The translations under genes and the position numbers were made by a program. Positions 20,343-29,871 of a stretch of 64,000 bases of DNA are shown piece by piece. This DNA is from an archaeon. Its GTDB lineage: Archaea; Nanobdellota; Nanobdellia; Pacearchaeales; GW2011-AR1. The notes beneath the pieces are model-generated. The model saw only the letters and a program-made list of their open reading frames with translations, did not search any database and had not been told where the DNA came from. Location: contig DAHWKL010000001.1 in the NCBI GenBank assembly GCA_027343665.1, positions 190,773-254,772 on the forward strand, given 5' to 3'. Position 1 is the stretch's first letter. The number at the start of each line of letters is the position of its first letter.

Positions 20343-22973
20343 TCAGAATTTCAAAAACTTCTTTTTATTGTTTAAAAATTTCAGAAAATCAAGTATGGCT
20401 ATTAGCAGAAGAGAGAAACCCAAAGCAATCAGCCAGTCAGTCCCAGGTATTGGAGACGTTTCAAAAATTTTATTCAATGGGCTGTAAACGATTATTGCAG
20501 TTGCAAGGATCGAGATTCCTGAAGCTATCACAAGATATTTGTTTGAAAAAGGAGATCTTGTCAAAACACTCTTCCTAAAACTTCTAAATACGAATGCACT
20601 TGCAATCTCTAAAAAGATTAGTGCAACAAGAGTTGTAGTTCTTGCACTTGAGATATCCTGCCCCATTACAGTGAATGTAAAAAGAAAAACTCCCAGCGTG
20701 AAAATTGCTATAAGAAAACCCGAAAAAATAAGCATCAATAAAGCTCCATGATTAATTATCTGTACTTTTTTCCTCGGTTTTTCGTCCATTATATCATGAG
20801 AACTTCCGCTTAACCCAAGAGTCACAGCAGGGAGATCATCTGTGACAAGATTCATGAATAATATCTGAAGAGACAAAAGGATCGGGATAGGCCACCCAAG
20901 AAAAGGTGCTAAAAGGACACCTATGAGAAGTATTGAAAGCTCAGCAGCATTGCATGAGAGTTGGTATGAAACAAATTTACGCAGATTGTTGAAGACTATT
21001 CTTCCTTCCTTTATTGCGTCGACAATTGTCGCGAAGTTATCATCTTTCAAAACAAGATCAGCAACACTTCTTGAGACATCTGTTCCAGTTCTTCCCATCG
21101 CAACACCTATGTGCGCTTCTTTAAGTGCCGGAGAATCATTCACACCATCTCCGGTCATTGTGACTATTTCTCCGTTTTCCTTTAAAGCTTTCACGATCCT
21201 CAGTTTATGTTCAGGTCTGACTCTCGAGAATATGACTATATTTTTCACAATTTCAGCAAGTTCTTTTTCGCTCATTTTGTCTATTTCATCTCCCACCATC
21301 ATTTTCCCCTTATCAAGGCCTATCTCTTTTGCAATCGAAACTGCAGTCTCTTGATTATCACCAGTTATCATTTTCACAGATACACCTGCCCTTCTGCAAG
21401 CGTTAAGCGCTTCTTTCAATTCTTCTCTTGGTGGATCTTCCATGCCGGCACCACCCAAAAAGATCAAATCTTTTTCCAGTTCCTCTTTGTTAGAGACATT
21501 TGTCTTTTTATATGCAAATGCGATAACCCTGAGTGAATTTCTTGCCATCATAGAAAACTCACGTTCAATTTTTTTTCTGTCTTTTTCCAAAAGCCTGAAA
21601 ACACCATTATTCCTCTGGATAAAACTGCACTTTCCCAATATCGTCTCAAAAGCTCCCTTAGAATAGACTATAAAACCGTCTTTTTCCTTCAAAAGGACAG
21701 ACATCATCTTCCTTTCCGAAGTGAATGTGAGTTCTTCTTCCCTTTCAATTTTAAAATCTTCTTTATAGATACTTCCCTTTGAAGCCATAGCAAGAAGAGC
21801 AGATTCCGTCGGCATTCCCGTCGTTTTGAAATCTTTTCCGTCACCTGTCCTTCGTATCTTTGCATCGTTACATAAAACCGAAGCTTTGAGAATAAGGTTG
21901 AGAGTTGGATCATCCTTAGGGCTAATCTTTCTATTTTCAAGCAAAAATTCACCATCTGCATTATATCCTGCTCCCGTCACATCAAAGATCTGATTGTCAG
22001 AAAAGATTTTTTTCACAGTCATTTCTCCTTTTGTCATTGTGCCTGTCTTATCAGAGCATATGACTGTAGTCTCACCAAGAGTTTCTATTATTGACATCCT
22101 GTTCACGATTGCATTCTCTTTAGCCATCCTGTAAGCCCCTGAAGAAAGAGTTGTTATAAGGACAACGGGAAGGCCTTCAGGAAATGCAGAAACAGATATT
22201 GCAATCGCAAGGATCAAAATGTCTATGAGATTACTTTTTGAAAAACCAATTGAGAAAAGCGTTATAACTCCAGTTAAAACAGCAACGGCAATTGCAACAA
22301 TTGCCATATATTTTGCAATATGATTCACTTTGTCCTGAAGGGGCAGTTCCTTCTCAGTTGATGAAATCATCCCGGCTATCTTCCCGAATCTTGTGGTCAT
22401 ACCAGTATTCACAACTTTTCCGATACACTTCCCACTCACAATAAATGATCCTGCAAAAATCATGTTTGAATCCTTGTTTTTTTCCGACGTTTTTACAGAT
22501 TTTCTTATCTCTTTTGATTCACCTGTAAGTACAGATTCATTCACAATCAGATCCTTTTCTTCAACCACGATACAATCTGCAGGAATCTTCTCTCCGTTTC
22601 TGAGGACAATTAAATCTCCGGGCACAATTTCTCTGGATGGGATTTCTCTTTCTATCCCTTCACGAACCACTATTGAAACAGGCATCACCATTTTCTTCAG
22701 GGCTTCTATTGCTCTCTCTGCCTTGAATTCCTGCAAAAAACCTGTAAGAACAACAGCTACTATAACCCCAAGAATTGTGTAAGCAGTGATATCCTTTCCG
22801 ACGAAAAAAGATACAATCATCGCAAAAAGTAGAATATAAACTATAAAGTTGCTTTTTATCTGTCTAAAGAGCACCTTTTCCCAAGAAGTCTTTCCAAGAT
22901 CTTTTATCTCATTCGGGCCGTATTTTTCGAGCCTCTTTTCCGCCTCTTTTTCAGAGATTGATTCATAGACCAT
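20343..22973 (-). CDS. P-type cation-transporting ATPase
   Basis: DKTGTMTKGEMTV, VNESVLTGES, MTGDGVNDSPALKEAHIGVAMGRTGTDVSR; Ca2+-ATPase-like topology. Confidence 0.93.
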   Translation of the reverse strand: MVYESISEKEAEKRLEKYGPNEIKDLGKTSWEKVLFRQIKSNFIVYILLFAMIVSFFVGKDITAYTILGVIVAVVLTGFLQEFKAERAIEALKKMVMPVSIVVREGIEREIPSREIVPGDLIVLRNGEKIPADCIVVEEKDLIVNESVLTGESKEIRKSVKTSEKNKDSNMIFAGSFIVSGKCIGKVVNTGMTTRFGKIAGMISSTEKELPLQDKVNHIAKYMAIVAIAVAVLTGVITLFSIGFSKSNLIDILILAIAISVSAFPEGLPVVLITTLSSGAYRMAKENAIVNRMSIIETLGETTVICSDKTGTMTKGEMTVKKIFSDNQIFDVTGAGYNADGEFLLENRKISPKDDPTLNLILKASVLCNDAKIRRTGDGKDFKTTGMPTESALLAMASKGSIYKEDFKIEREEELTFTSERKMMSVLLKEKDGFIVYSKGAFETILGKCSFIQRNNGVFRLLEKDRKKIEREFSMMARNSLRVIAFAYKKTNVSNKEELEKDLIFLGGAGMEDPPREELKEALNACRRAGVSVKMITGDNQETAVSIAKEIGLDKGKMMVGDEIDKMSEKELAEIVKNIVIFSRVRPEHKLRIVKALKENGEIVTMTGDGVNDSPALKEAHIGVAMGRTGTDVSRSVADLVLKDDNFATIVDAIKEGRIVFNNLRKFVSYQLSCNAAELSILLIGVLLAPFLGWPIPILLSLQILFMNLVTDDLPAVTLGLSGSSHDIMDEKPRKKVQIINHGALLMLIFSGFLIAIFTLGVFLFTFTVMGQDISSARTTTLVALIFLEIASAFVFRSFRKSVLTRSPFSNKYLVIASGISILATAIIVYSPLNKIFETSPIPGTDWLIALGFSLLLIAILDFLKFLNNKKKFLKF

Positions 22974-23060
22974 TTCAGTAATATATTAGAATAGTATGAG
23001 ATATATAAATTTTAAAGTCAAGATTAAGTATTTAAACTCTTTTTGATTAGGAGATTTGTC

Positions 23061-23267
23061 ATGAAAAAAGTAAGCATAGGGAAAGTAATTGTATCGCTTG
23101 CTGCAGTGGTTATAGCATATATATTTTTTGAATATGCGCTCCTAGTGTGCACCCCTTCAATTCCCAAGGTTTGCAAACCTCAATTTTCATATCTATTTAA
23201 TGTATTCTTCGGTCTTGTGATAGGAATTATAACATATCTCGTATATGGTCTATTTCAGAAGAGATAA
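23061..23267 (+). CDS. small membrane protein
   Basis: Two predicted TM segments; ATG at 23061 (MKKVSIGK). Confidence 0.5.
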   Translation: MKKVSIGKVIVSLAAVVIAYIFFEYALLVCTPSIPKVCKPQFSYLFNVFFGLVIGIITYLVYGLFQKR

Positions 23268-23309
23268 ACCTCGTGCAGATTTATAAATCCCAAAATTGTT
23301 GATGGGGCT

Positions 23310-23933
23310 ATGAAATATGAAGTAGTATTTTGGGATATTGACGGAACTCTTTACGATCCTCTTATAAACTGCCCAAAATGGGAAGAGGAACTTCCTGAAA
23401 AGTCAGACCTTGATGGGATAAATATATCTCATCTAAAATTTTGGATGCCTTACCCCGGAATTAAAGAACTTCTCAAAAAAATCCCACAAAACATCCAAGG
23501 AATAATCTCAAATGGGTATGACCTTAATCAAAAAAACAAAATTCTTCTCTTGGGGGTAGAAGATTATTTCAATCCAAAATTAATATTCACCTCTGGAGGG
23601 GAAGCGGAAAGGCTCCTCAGCTCAGGATACAGAAAAATCAACGGCAAAAAACATATTTGGGCCATTGATAATATGATGGGAGTAACTCAAAAACCCGAGG
23701 AATACATGTTCAAAAGAGCTCTGCAGATTTCAGGAATAAAAGCTGAAAATGCGATTATGATAGGAAACAGCTGGACAGACATTTGTGGGGCACAAAAAGC
23801 CGGAATGAATTCTATCTATATCTCTGGAACCGAAAAAAATGAAGAAGCAAATCCGGTTTTGGATGGAAAGATCATCCCCAAGGCAATTGTCAGAAAAGGG
23901 GATATGCCTGCCCTTGAAAGACTCTTGTTATAA
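23310..23933 (+). CDS. HAD-superfamily hydrolase
   Basis: VVFWDIDGTLYDP, ISNGYD, MIGNSWTDICGAQKAGMNSIYI. Confidence 0.88.
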   Translation: MKYEVVFWDIDGTLYDPLINCPKWEEELPEKSDLDGINISHLKFWMPYPGIKELLKKIPQNIQGIISNGYDLNQKNKILLLGVEDYFNPKLIFTSGGEAERLLSSGYRKINGKKHIWAIDNMMGVTQKPEEYMFKRALQISGIKAENAIMIGNSWTDICGAQKAGMNSIYISGTEKNEEANPVLDGKIIPKAIVRKGDMPALERLLL

Positions 23934-23964
23934 AGATTATTAAATTCAAACAACAACTTCCTTT

Positions 23965-24753
23965 ATGGCAAAAATCATTTTTGGACCTGCTGGCCTTGGA
24001 CCTACAAATGAGGCGGGAAAAAATCTTGAAACGTATCATAAATTGGGATTGATGGCATGTGAGATAGCTTTCACTTATGGAGTTTACATAAAAGAAAAGA
24101 AAGCAAAAGAGATTAGAAAGATTGCAGAGAAACTTGGAATCCATTTATCAATACATGCACCTTATTTCATAAATCTGAACTCACCTGACAAAGCAAAAGT
24201 AGAGAATAGCAAAAAAAGAATCTTAAAATGTCTCGAAATAGGAACTTTGCTTGGGGCGAAATATGTAGTTTTCCATGCGGGATTTTATGGAAAAGATACA
24301 AAAGAAAAATCCTATGAGACAATAAAAAATAATCTCACTCAAATTGAGAAGATAAGAAAAGAAAGAGGATTCACACCAAGACTTGCTCCAGAAACAATGG
24401 GAAAAGTGAATGTTTTCGGATCGCCCGATGAGATAGCACGACTTGTCAAAGACACCGGATGCTCTGCATGCATAGACTTTGCACATATTCTCGCAAGGTC
24501 CGGCGGAGATTATAAATTCAAAGAAACGCTTGATTTATTCAAAAATTTGAGCGATTTTCATATCCATTTTTCCGGGATTGTTTATGGAGAAAAGGGTGAG
24601 ATAAAACACAAAAAAACATCCGAAGAAGAGTTGGAAAAACTAATCAGAGCATTGCCAAAAAACAAAAATGTCGTCGTGATAAACGAATCGCCGGATATGC
24701 TAAATGATTCTGTTGCCGGAAAAAACAGATATGAAAAGATCATGCGCAACTGA
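23965..24753 (+). CDS. nfo: endonuclease IV-like TIM-barrel protein (AP endonuclease family 2)
   Basis: LSIHAPYFINLNSPD, YVVFHAGFYG, PETMGK, ACIDFAHILARSGGD, FHIHFSG, INESP. Confidence 0.85.
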   Translation: MAKIIFGPAGLGPTNEAGKNLETYHKLGLMACEIAFTYGVYIKEKKAKEIRKIAEKLGIHLSIHAPYFINLNSPDKAKVENSKKRILKCLEIGTLLGAKYVVFHAGFYGKDTKEKSYETIKNNLTQIEKIRKERGFTPRLAPETMGKVNVFGSPDEIARLVKDTGCSACIDFAHILARSGGDYKFKETLDLFKNLSDFHIHFSGIVYGEKGEIKHKKTSEEELEKLIRALPKNKNVVVINESPDMLNDSVAGKNRYEKIMRN

Positions 24754-24766
24754 GTGTCCAGACACT
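24753..24766 (+). terminator. perfect inverted repeat AGTGTC-CA-GACACT at the end of the nfo-like gene
   Basis: 6-bp stem overlapping the stop codon region. Confidence 0.35.
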
Positions 24767-24818
24767 ATGGGAAATAATTGCCACTTTATAATTATCTTGA
24801 ATTGTCATCACCATAAAG

Positions 24819-24826
24819 TTTATAAA
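24819..24826 (+). promoter_or_regulatory. TATA box of the surface-protein gene
   Basis: TTTATAAA followed by a structured 5' leader. Confidence 0.55.
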
Positions 24827-24897
24827 TAAAATAAGCAACCAATGAATAACGAAAAACAATGTTTTTCGTAGAAATAAACAAAACAAAAAAAACAAAA

Positions 24898-26124
24898 ATG
24901 GACAAAAAAAACCTGGTGGTTACTTTATGTACATTTGCTTTAGCCGTGTTTTTAGTTGCTAGCGCCAGTGCTACTGGCCTTGCTTCAAATGCGCAGGTTA
25001 CAGTTAATGATATAAATGTCCTGAGTTCTAACATGACTGCAGCTGTTTTCCCAAATAACATTTCAGTTGATGCGGGTAGCCAAATAACAGTTAAGGTTTA
25101 CTTCACGTCTCAGGTGAATGACACTAACGTTTACGTTAGGGCAACACTTGACGGTCAGTCAACCGTTACACAGCAGAGCCCAGTTTTCGATGTTGAGCAA
25201 GGTTACAAATACACTGAAGTCGTTACTTTGAATGTCCCTTATGACCTTCAAAACCAGCTTTCAGACAACCTTCGCCTCCAGATTGAAATAAACGGAGACA
25301 ACTACGAAACAACTCTTAATAATATACCATTAAGAGTACAAAGACCTGCATACAATGTCAATGTTGAATCTGTAACAACACCAAGCACAATAAATGCCGG
25401 GCAGCAATTCCCTGTAGAGATTGTCTTGAAAAATGTAGGTTACAATGAACTTAATGACGTTTATGTCTCAGCTGCTATAAGTGAATTAGGTGTTGTTCAA
25501 GGACCAAAATGGTTTGGTGACCTTGTCGCACTTGATAACTGCTCTGAAAACTGTAATAACCAAAACACAGTTGTAGGAGACCTTTACTTGACAGCTCCTT
25601 ACAATGTTAAGTCAGGAATTTACACCTTACAAGTTCTCGTGCAGAACAATGATGTAAGTACCACTGTTACTAGGCAAATTGCAATTACCAACAGCGTTCC
25701 GGACACCGTTCTTGTTGCAAATCCACAACAGACTGTTTCTTCAGGTGAAACTGCCACATACAACGTTCTTCTTGTGAACCCTACAAATAATGTAGTTGTT
25801 TACACTATAACGACTGACAGCGGCGTTACACCATCACAGTCTATGGTTGCTGTTCCAGCAGGATCAAGCGCAACAGTTACAGTAAGCGGAAGCTCACAGA
25901 CACAGGGAACACAAACATTCAATGTGAACGTCTACAATGGGAATACCCTTGTTAAGACAGTTCCATTGACAATGAATGTTACAGGAAGTTCAACTTCAGA
26001 TACAGTTGTTGTATTGACAGTTGTTCTTGCAGTAATCTTCCTTGTACTTTTGGTAGTTTTGATTGTACTCCTAAGTAAGAAACCAGAAAAAGCAACAGAA
26101 GACTTTGGTGAAAGTTATTACTAA
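24898..26124 (+). CDS. secreted/membrane-anchored surface protein with Ig-like (CARDB-like) domains
   Basis: Signal peptide MDKKNLVVTLCTFALAVFLVASASA; beta-rich repeats; C-terminal TM TVVVLTVVLAVIFLVLLVVLIVLLSKK plus cytosolic tail. Confidence 0.75.
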   Translation: MDKKNLVVTLCTFALAVFLVASASATGLASNAQVTVNDINVLSSNMTAAVFPNNISVDAGSQITVKVYFTSQVNDTNVYVRATLDGQSTVTQQSPVFDVEQGYKYTEVVTLNVPYDLQNQLSDNLRLQIEINGDNYETTLNNIPLRVQRPAYNVNVESVTTPSTINAGQQFPVEIVLKNVGYNELNDVYVSAAISELGVVQGPKWFGDLVALDNCSENCNNQNTVVGDLYLTAPYNVKSGIYTLQVLVQNNDVSTTVTRQIAITNSVPDTVLVANPQQTVSSGETATYNVLLVNPTNNVVVYTITTDSGVTPSQSMVAVPAGSSATVTVSGSSQTQGTQTFNVNVYNGNTLVKTVPLTMNVTGSSTSDTVVVLTVVLAVIFLVLLVVLIVLLSKKPEKATEDFGESYY

Positions 26125-26209
26125 CTTTCCTTTCTTTTATTTTTTTATTTTTTAACGACGGGGCGCACCCGATGTAAGCCCCTTTATTTTTTATTCATAC
26201 GAAACCAAA

Positions 26210-26560
26210 ATGACAGACCAAAAAGCAAGAATAACAATATCACGATACGGGAAGATGGGGGATACGAAAGAGCCCTGGGGGTACGAAGCAGTTTTCTCCA
26301 TGGATGAAATCGGAGACAAATACAAAAACCTCAGATTCAAGAATTCCGTTGAATACTTCGACAAGCACTGGAAACTTTCAGAAGAGACTTATAATAAAGA
26401 AAATGCAATGTTCGGGATTGAGAAAAAAAGAAATGTAAGAAAAGCTGACAACAGAGCTTATGAAAATGCAAAAACAAACCTTGTTCATAGGATATTGAAC
26501 TCAAATATTCCAAAAGAAATGAATGTTAATATCATAAATATGACCGGAAGAAGAAAATGA
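26210..26560 (+). CDS. hypothetical protein
   Basis: ORF; overlaps the next ORF by 4 nt (ATGA), suggesting coupling. Confidence 0.6.
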   Translation: MTDQKARITISRYGKMGDTKEPWGYEAVFSMDEIGDKYKNLRFKNSVEYFDKHWKLSEETYNKENAMFGIEKKRNVRKADNRAYENAKTNLVHRILNSNIPKEMNVNIINMTGRRK

Positions 26561-27006
26561 CAAAGAACATTGAAGTCAAATTTTGGAAAGATGAAAGTGG
26601 GAAACCTGTCCTTAATCTCATTCCTCTTTGGGAAGGAGTTGTCAGACCGCAAACACAAGATGAATACGATCAGCTTATGAAAATCTATGAATCGGGCGGA
26701 GTCAAATGGATAATGACAAGAAAAAAGCCAACAGAAATAAATTTATGGCCAAAGCTAAAAGGTGACACCTGTATTACAGCTAACTTTCCATCAGAAGACA
26801 AAGATTTCACATACGGCAGAAAAAGATTTTTCGAAGGTGAAAACAAAAAAATCCTTTCAGTCAATGAATACATAATATTCCAGAAAATTCTTCCAGATAA
26901 GATCAAGAGCATAAATAGATGGTTTGAAAAAAATGCCCCTTACAGGGAAAGCTCAGGTCATTTAGATCTTCAGACTTATGACCTTACTGATTCCGTCCTG
27001 CATTGA
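26557..27006 (+). CDS. hypothetical protein
   Basis: ORF coupled to the upstream gene; overlaps the smc-like 3' end antiparallel by 45 nt. Confidence 0.6.
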   Translation: MTKNIEVKFWKDESGKPVLNLIPLWEGVVRPQTQDEYDQLMKIYESGGVKWIMTRKKPTEINLWPKLKGDTCITANFPSEDKDFTYGRKRFFEGENKKILSVNEYIIFQKILPDKIKSINRWFEKNAPYRESSGHLDLQTYDLTDSVLH

Positions 27007-29820
27007 AACCCCATAAAGGTTCGTCGCACCGGTGATTATTTCATCATTATGGGTTATCACAATATACTGACCCTTGCCCATATATTTTTTCAACAATCCG
27101 GCAAGACGCTCTGAATTTCTCTTGTCCAAAGCTGCGTCGATTTCATCAAGGATATAGAATTGATATGGCTTGAGCTCTTGTATTGCAAAGATCAGTGAAA
27201 GAGCAACCATTGTCTGTTCCCCTCCAGAAAGCGATTTGACATCAAAGTATTTTCCATGACCTGTTTTGACAATTATGTCAACTCCGCCCAGAAAAGGCTC
27301 TTTTTTATTTTCAAGCTCGAGAAAAACCTGACCTTTAGTCGATATTTGCGCGAAATTTCTGGTAAAGATACTATTAAGCTCTTCCAAGGTCGAAAGGAAA
27401 GCTTTCTTCTTTTTTACATCTATTTCGTGGATTATTTTCATGACACCTTCCTTCTCTTTCTCAATAGATTCGGCTTTTTCTTTCACAGTCTCATACTCTT
27501 TCTTGAATTCATCATAAACTTCAAGTGCTCTCATGTTCACTGTTCCAAGTCTGATAAGCATCTCTTCGGTTTTCCTTAACCTCTCTGATAGAACTTCAAT
27601 GCCCGTTTTTATTATTTCTGACTCGGGATATTCAAGTATCTCGGTTTCAAGATTTTCAACTTCAGCATCTTTTTTTGCCTTTTCTATCTTGAGATTGTTT
27701 ACTATCTGCTCGGCATTGTAAACTAAATTCCTTTTTTCAACAAGTTCCATCTCATTTTCACGTATTTTCTGCTGTACTGAATCGCGTTCTTCAATGTATT
27801 TTTTGGCCTTCTTTATCAGTTCTTCCTCTTCTCTTCTTTTTACATCAAGAGATTTGCTTTTTTCAGATAAAGATCCCTCAATAATTTTAAGTTCCTCGTC
27901 AAGCTCTTCTTTCTCACGCGAAAGCTGCTTCAAAGAAAGAAGAGCACGATCAAGCTCCCTTTGCTTAAATGAAATTTCAGAAGAAAGATTCTCTTTATTT
28001 CTTAAAGATATCTCTTCTATCTCAAGCCTCAAAGTTTCATATTTTTCCTCAACATTTGAATTTTCATCAAAACTATCCTCAAGTTTTTTCCTTGATTTGA
28101 CGGCTTCACTTACTTCACTCTTTACCCTTTCTTCTTTCTCAGATAAATTTTTTATCTGCGCATTCTTGTCATTTATGAGCCTTATTTTCACAAGATCATC
28201 CTGCCTTTTCCTTATCTCTGTGTTTGCCGATTCTATTTCTTTTTTAAGAGCTTCTGAGGAAGATTTTATCTCAATAGATTCTTTCTTCAATACTGAAATC
28301 TCATCTTCAAGTGATCTTATAAGCGGTTCAGCCTCGCTTCTTATAGAATTCATATGCTCCTGCGTGATTTTGCTTTTGCAAAGAGGGCAAATATCCAGTT
28401 TCCCTATCTTTTCTATTATCTTCTTATTTTCTTCTATCTTGGAATTGTCAACAGATATTACTTTCTCTATTTCTCTCTCCCTTTTAACGAAGTTTTCCAG
28501 TGAACGATTCTTTTCAGAGAGTAATTTTTTAAGTTCTTCAACCTTGGATTCATCTGTTTTTTTGTCAAAAAGTTCTGACGAAAGTCTATCAAGTTCATGC
28601 ATCGCAAATTGAGATTCGCTTAAATAATTCTGAAGAAGACTTTTTTTATCCTCAATCTTTTCGGCAAGAGATTTAAGTTCACTTTTCTCCATATATCTTT
28701 TTTTTCTTTGCTCTTCCAGTTTTTCAAGTTCCGTTTTTTTCACTATGAGCTCTTTTTGGATTTTTTCAATAGTCGGGGATTCGTTTTTCAGGCTGTTTAT
28801 GGAGACCTCATTTTCTTCCATTGAAGTCTGAAGAGAAAGTTTTTTCCTTTCAATATCCTTAAGCTTTTTCTCGTGATTTTCTTTTTTTACGGCCAGACCC
28901 GCAAGATCAGCTCTCAGGTTTGAGATTTCACGATTTAATTTTTCCTGCTCCAAACCCGTCTGATCTTGGATCCTTGAATTAATCTGAGATACTTTCGCTT
29001 CCAATTCTTCAATTTCCCCTTCAGTTGAAAGAATTATTTTTTTTATCTTATCAACTTCCTTTAGCTTTGAGTCTATCCCTTTTGAGATTTCCTCTTCTTC
29101 TTTTTTCTTCCTTGAAAGATCAATGAATATTATGCTTTTCTTGAACTTTCTCAGGTCTTCTTCAAGCTTCTGGTGCTTTAATGCAATTTCCCTTTCTTTT
29201 TCTATATTTTCAAGGTAAGCGCTCCTCTCTTTTAATACAGCATTAACTTCCTTAAGTTTCTCTTCTGTCTTTTCAAGTTCACGCATTGATTTTTCTTTTC
29301 TGGATTCATATATTGATATTCCTGCTACCTCCTCGATAATCGATCTTCTCTCATCAGACTGCATCCTCACAAAATTCTGGATTTCACCCTGCAGGACAAT
29401 ATTGAATCCGTTTGGATCAATCCCTGCCTGAGCAAGGAGAGATAAAACTTCCTGACGGGTTTTTGTCTCACCGTTTATCTTGTAAATACTCTGACCATTT
29501 TTTCTCACGATTCTTTTTATTGAAATTTCTTTTTCGTTGATGTCAAAAGTCTTGTCCTCATTGTCAAAAAAAATCTCAACCTGGGCCTCTTTTGCAGGTG
29601 CGGCAACTTTTGTCCCCAAGAATATGAGATTTCCCGCTTTTGTTGCTCTCATAGACTTGGCGCTGAGTCTTCCCAGTACAAAACAGATGGCATCTGAAAT
29701 GTTAGATTTTCCCGAACCATTTGGTCCCAAGACCACATTTATTCCTGATGTAAATGGGAGTTCGGTCTTTCTTGCAAAACTCTTGAACCCAGACATCACC
29801 AGTTTTTTAACGTAAGACAT
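26962..29820 (-). CDS. SMC-family ATPase with central Rad50-like zinc-hook motif
   Basis: SMC heads: KLVMSGFKSFARKTELPFTSGINVVLGPNGSGKSNISDAICFVLG and KSLSGGEQTMVALSLIFAIQELKPYQFYILDEIDAALD; coiled coils; CPLC near residue 478 of 952. Confidence 0.93.
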   Translation of the reverse strand: MSYVKKLVMSGFKSFARKTELPFTSGINVVLGPNGSGKSNISDAICFVLGRLSAKSMRATKAGNLIFLGTKVAAPAKEAQVEIFFDNEDKTFDINEKEISIKRIVRKNGQSIYKINGETKTRQEVLSLLAQAGIDPNGFNIVLQGEIQNFVRMQSDERRSIIEEVAGISIYESRKEKSMRELEKTEEKLKEVNAVLKERSAYLENIEKEREIALKHQKLEEDLRKFKKSIIFIDLSRKKKEEEEISKGIDSKLKEVDKIKKIILSTEGEIEELEAKVSQINSRIQDQTGLEQEKLNREISNLRADLAGLAVKKENHEKKLKDIERKKLSLQTSMEENEVSINSLKNESPTIEKIQKELIVKKTELEKLEEQRKKRYMEKSELKSLAEKIEDKKSLLQNYLSESQFAMHELDRLSSELFDKKTDESKVEELKKLLSEKNRSLENFVKREREIEKVISVDNSKIEENKKIIEKIGKLDICPLCKSKITQEHMNSIRSEAEPLIRSLEDEISVLKKESIEIKSSSEALKKEIESANTEIRKRQDDLVKIRLINDKNAQIKNLSEKEERVKSEVSEAVKSRKKLEDSFDENSNVEEKYETLRLEIEEISLRNKENLSSEISFKQRELDRALLSLKQLSREKEELDEELKIIEGSLSEKSKSLDVKRREEEELIKKAKKYIEERDSVQQKIRENEMELVEKRNLVYNAEQIVNNLKIEKAKKDAEVENLETEILEYPESEIIKTGIEVLSERLRKTEEMLIRLGTVNMRALEVYDEFKKEYETVKEKAESIEKEKEGVMKIIHEIDVKKKKAFLSTLEELNSIFTRNFAQISTKGQVFLELENKKEPFLGGVDIIVKTGHGKYFDVKSLSGGEQTMVALSLIFAIQELKPYQFYILDEIDAALDKRNSERLAGLLKKYMGKGQYIVITHNDEIITGATNLYGVSMQDGISKVISLKI

Positions 29821-29871
29821 AAATTGTAGAAGGGAAGCTGGTTTTTAAGATTTTCAGGATGCAAAAGATTA

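Noticed and set aside
20539-22782. Plus-strand ORFs inside the P-type ATPase gene
   Set aside because: Antisense to the ATPase, whose motifs are all in frame on the minus strand.
27794-28612. 272-aa plus-strand ORF rich in Ser/Phe
   Set aside because: Antisense shadow of the SMC-like coiled coil; low-complexity composition expected from Lys/Glu-rich codons on the other strand.
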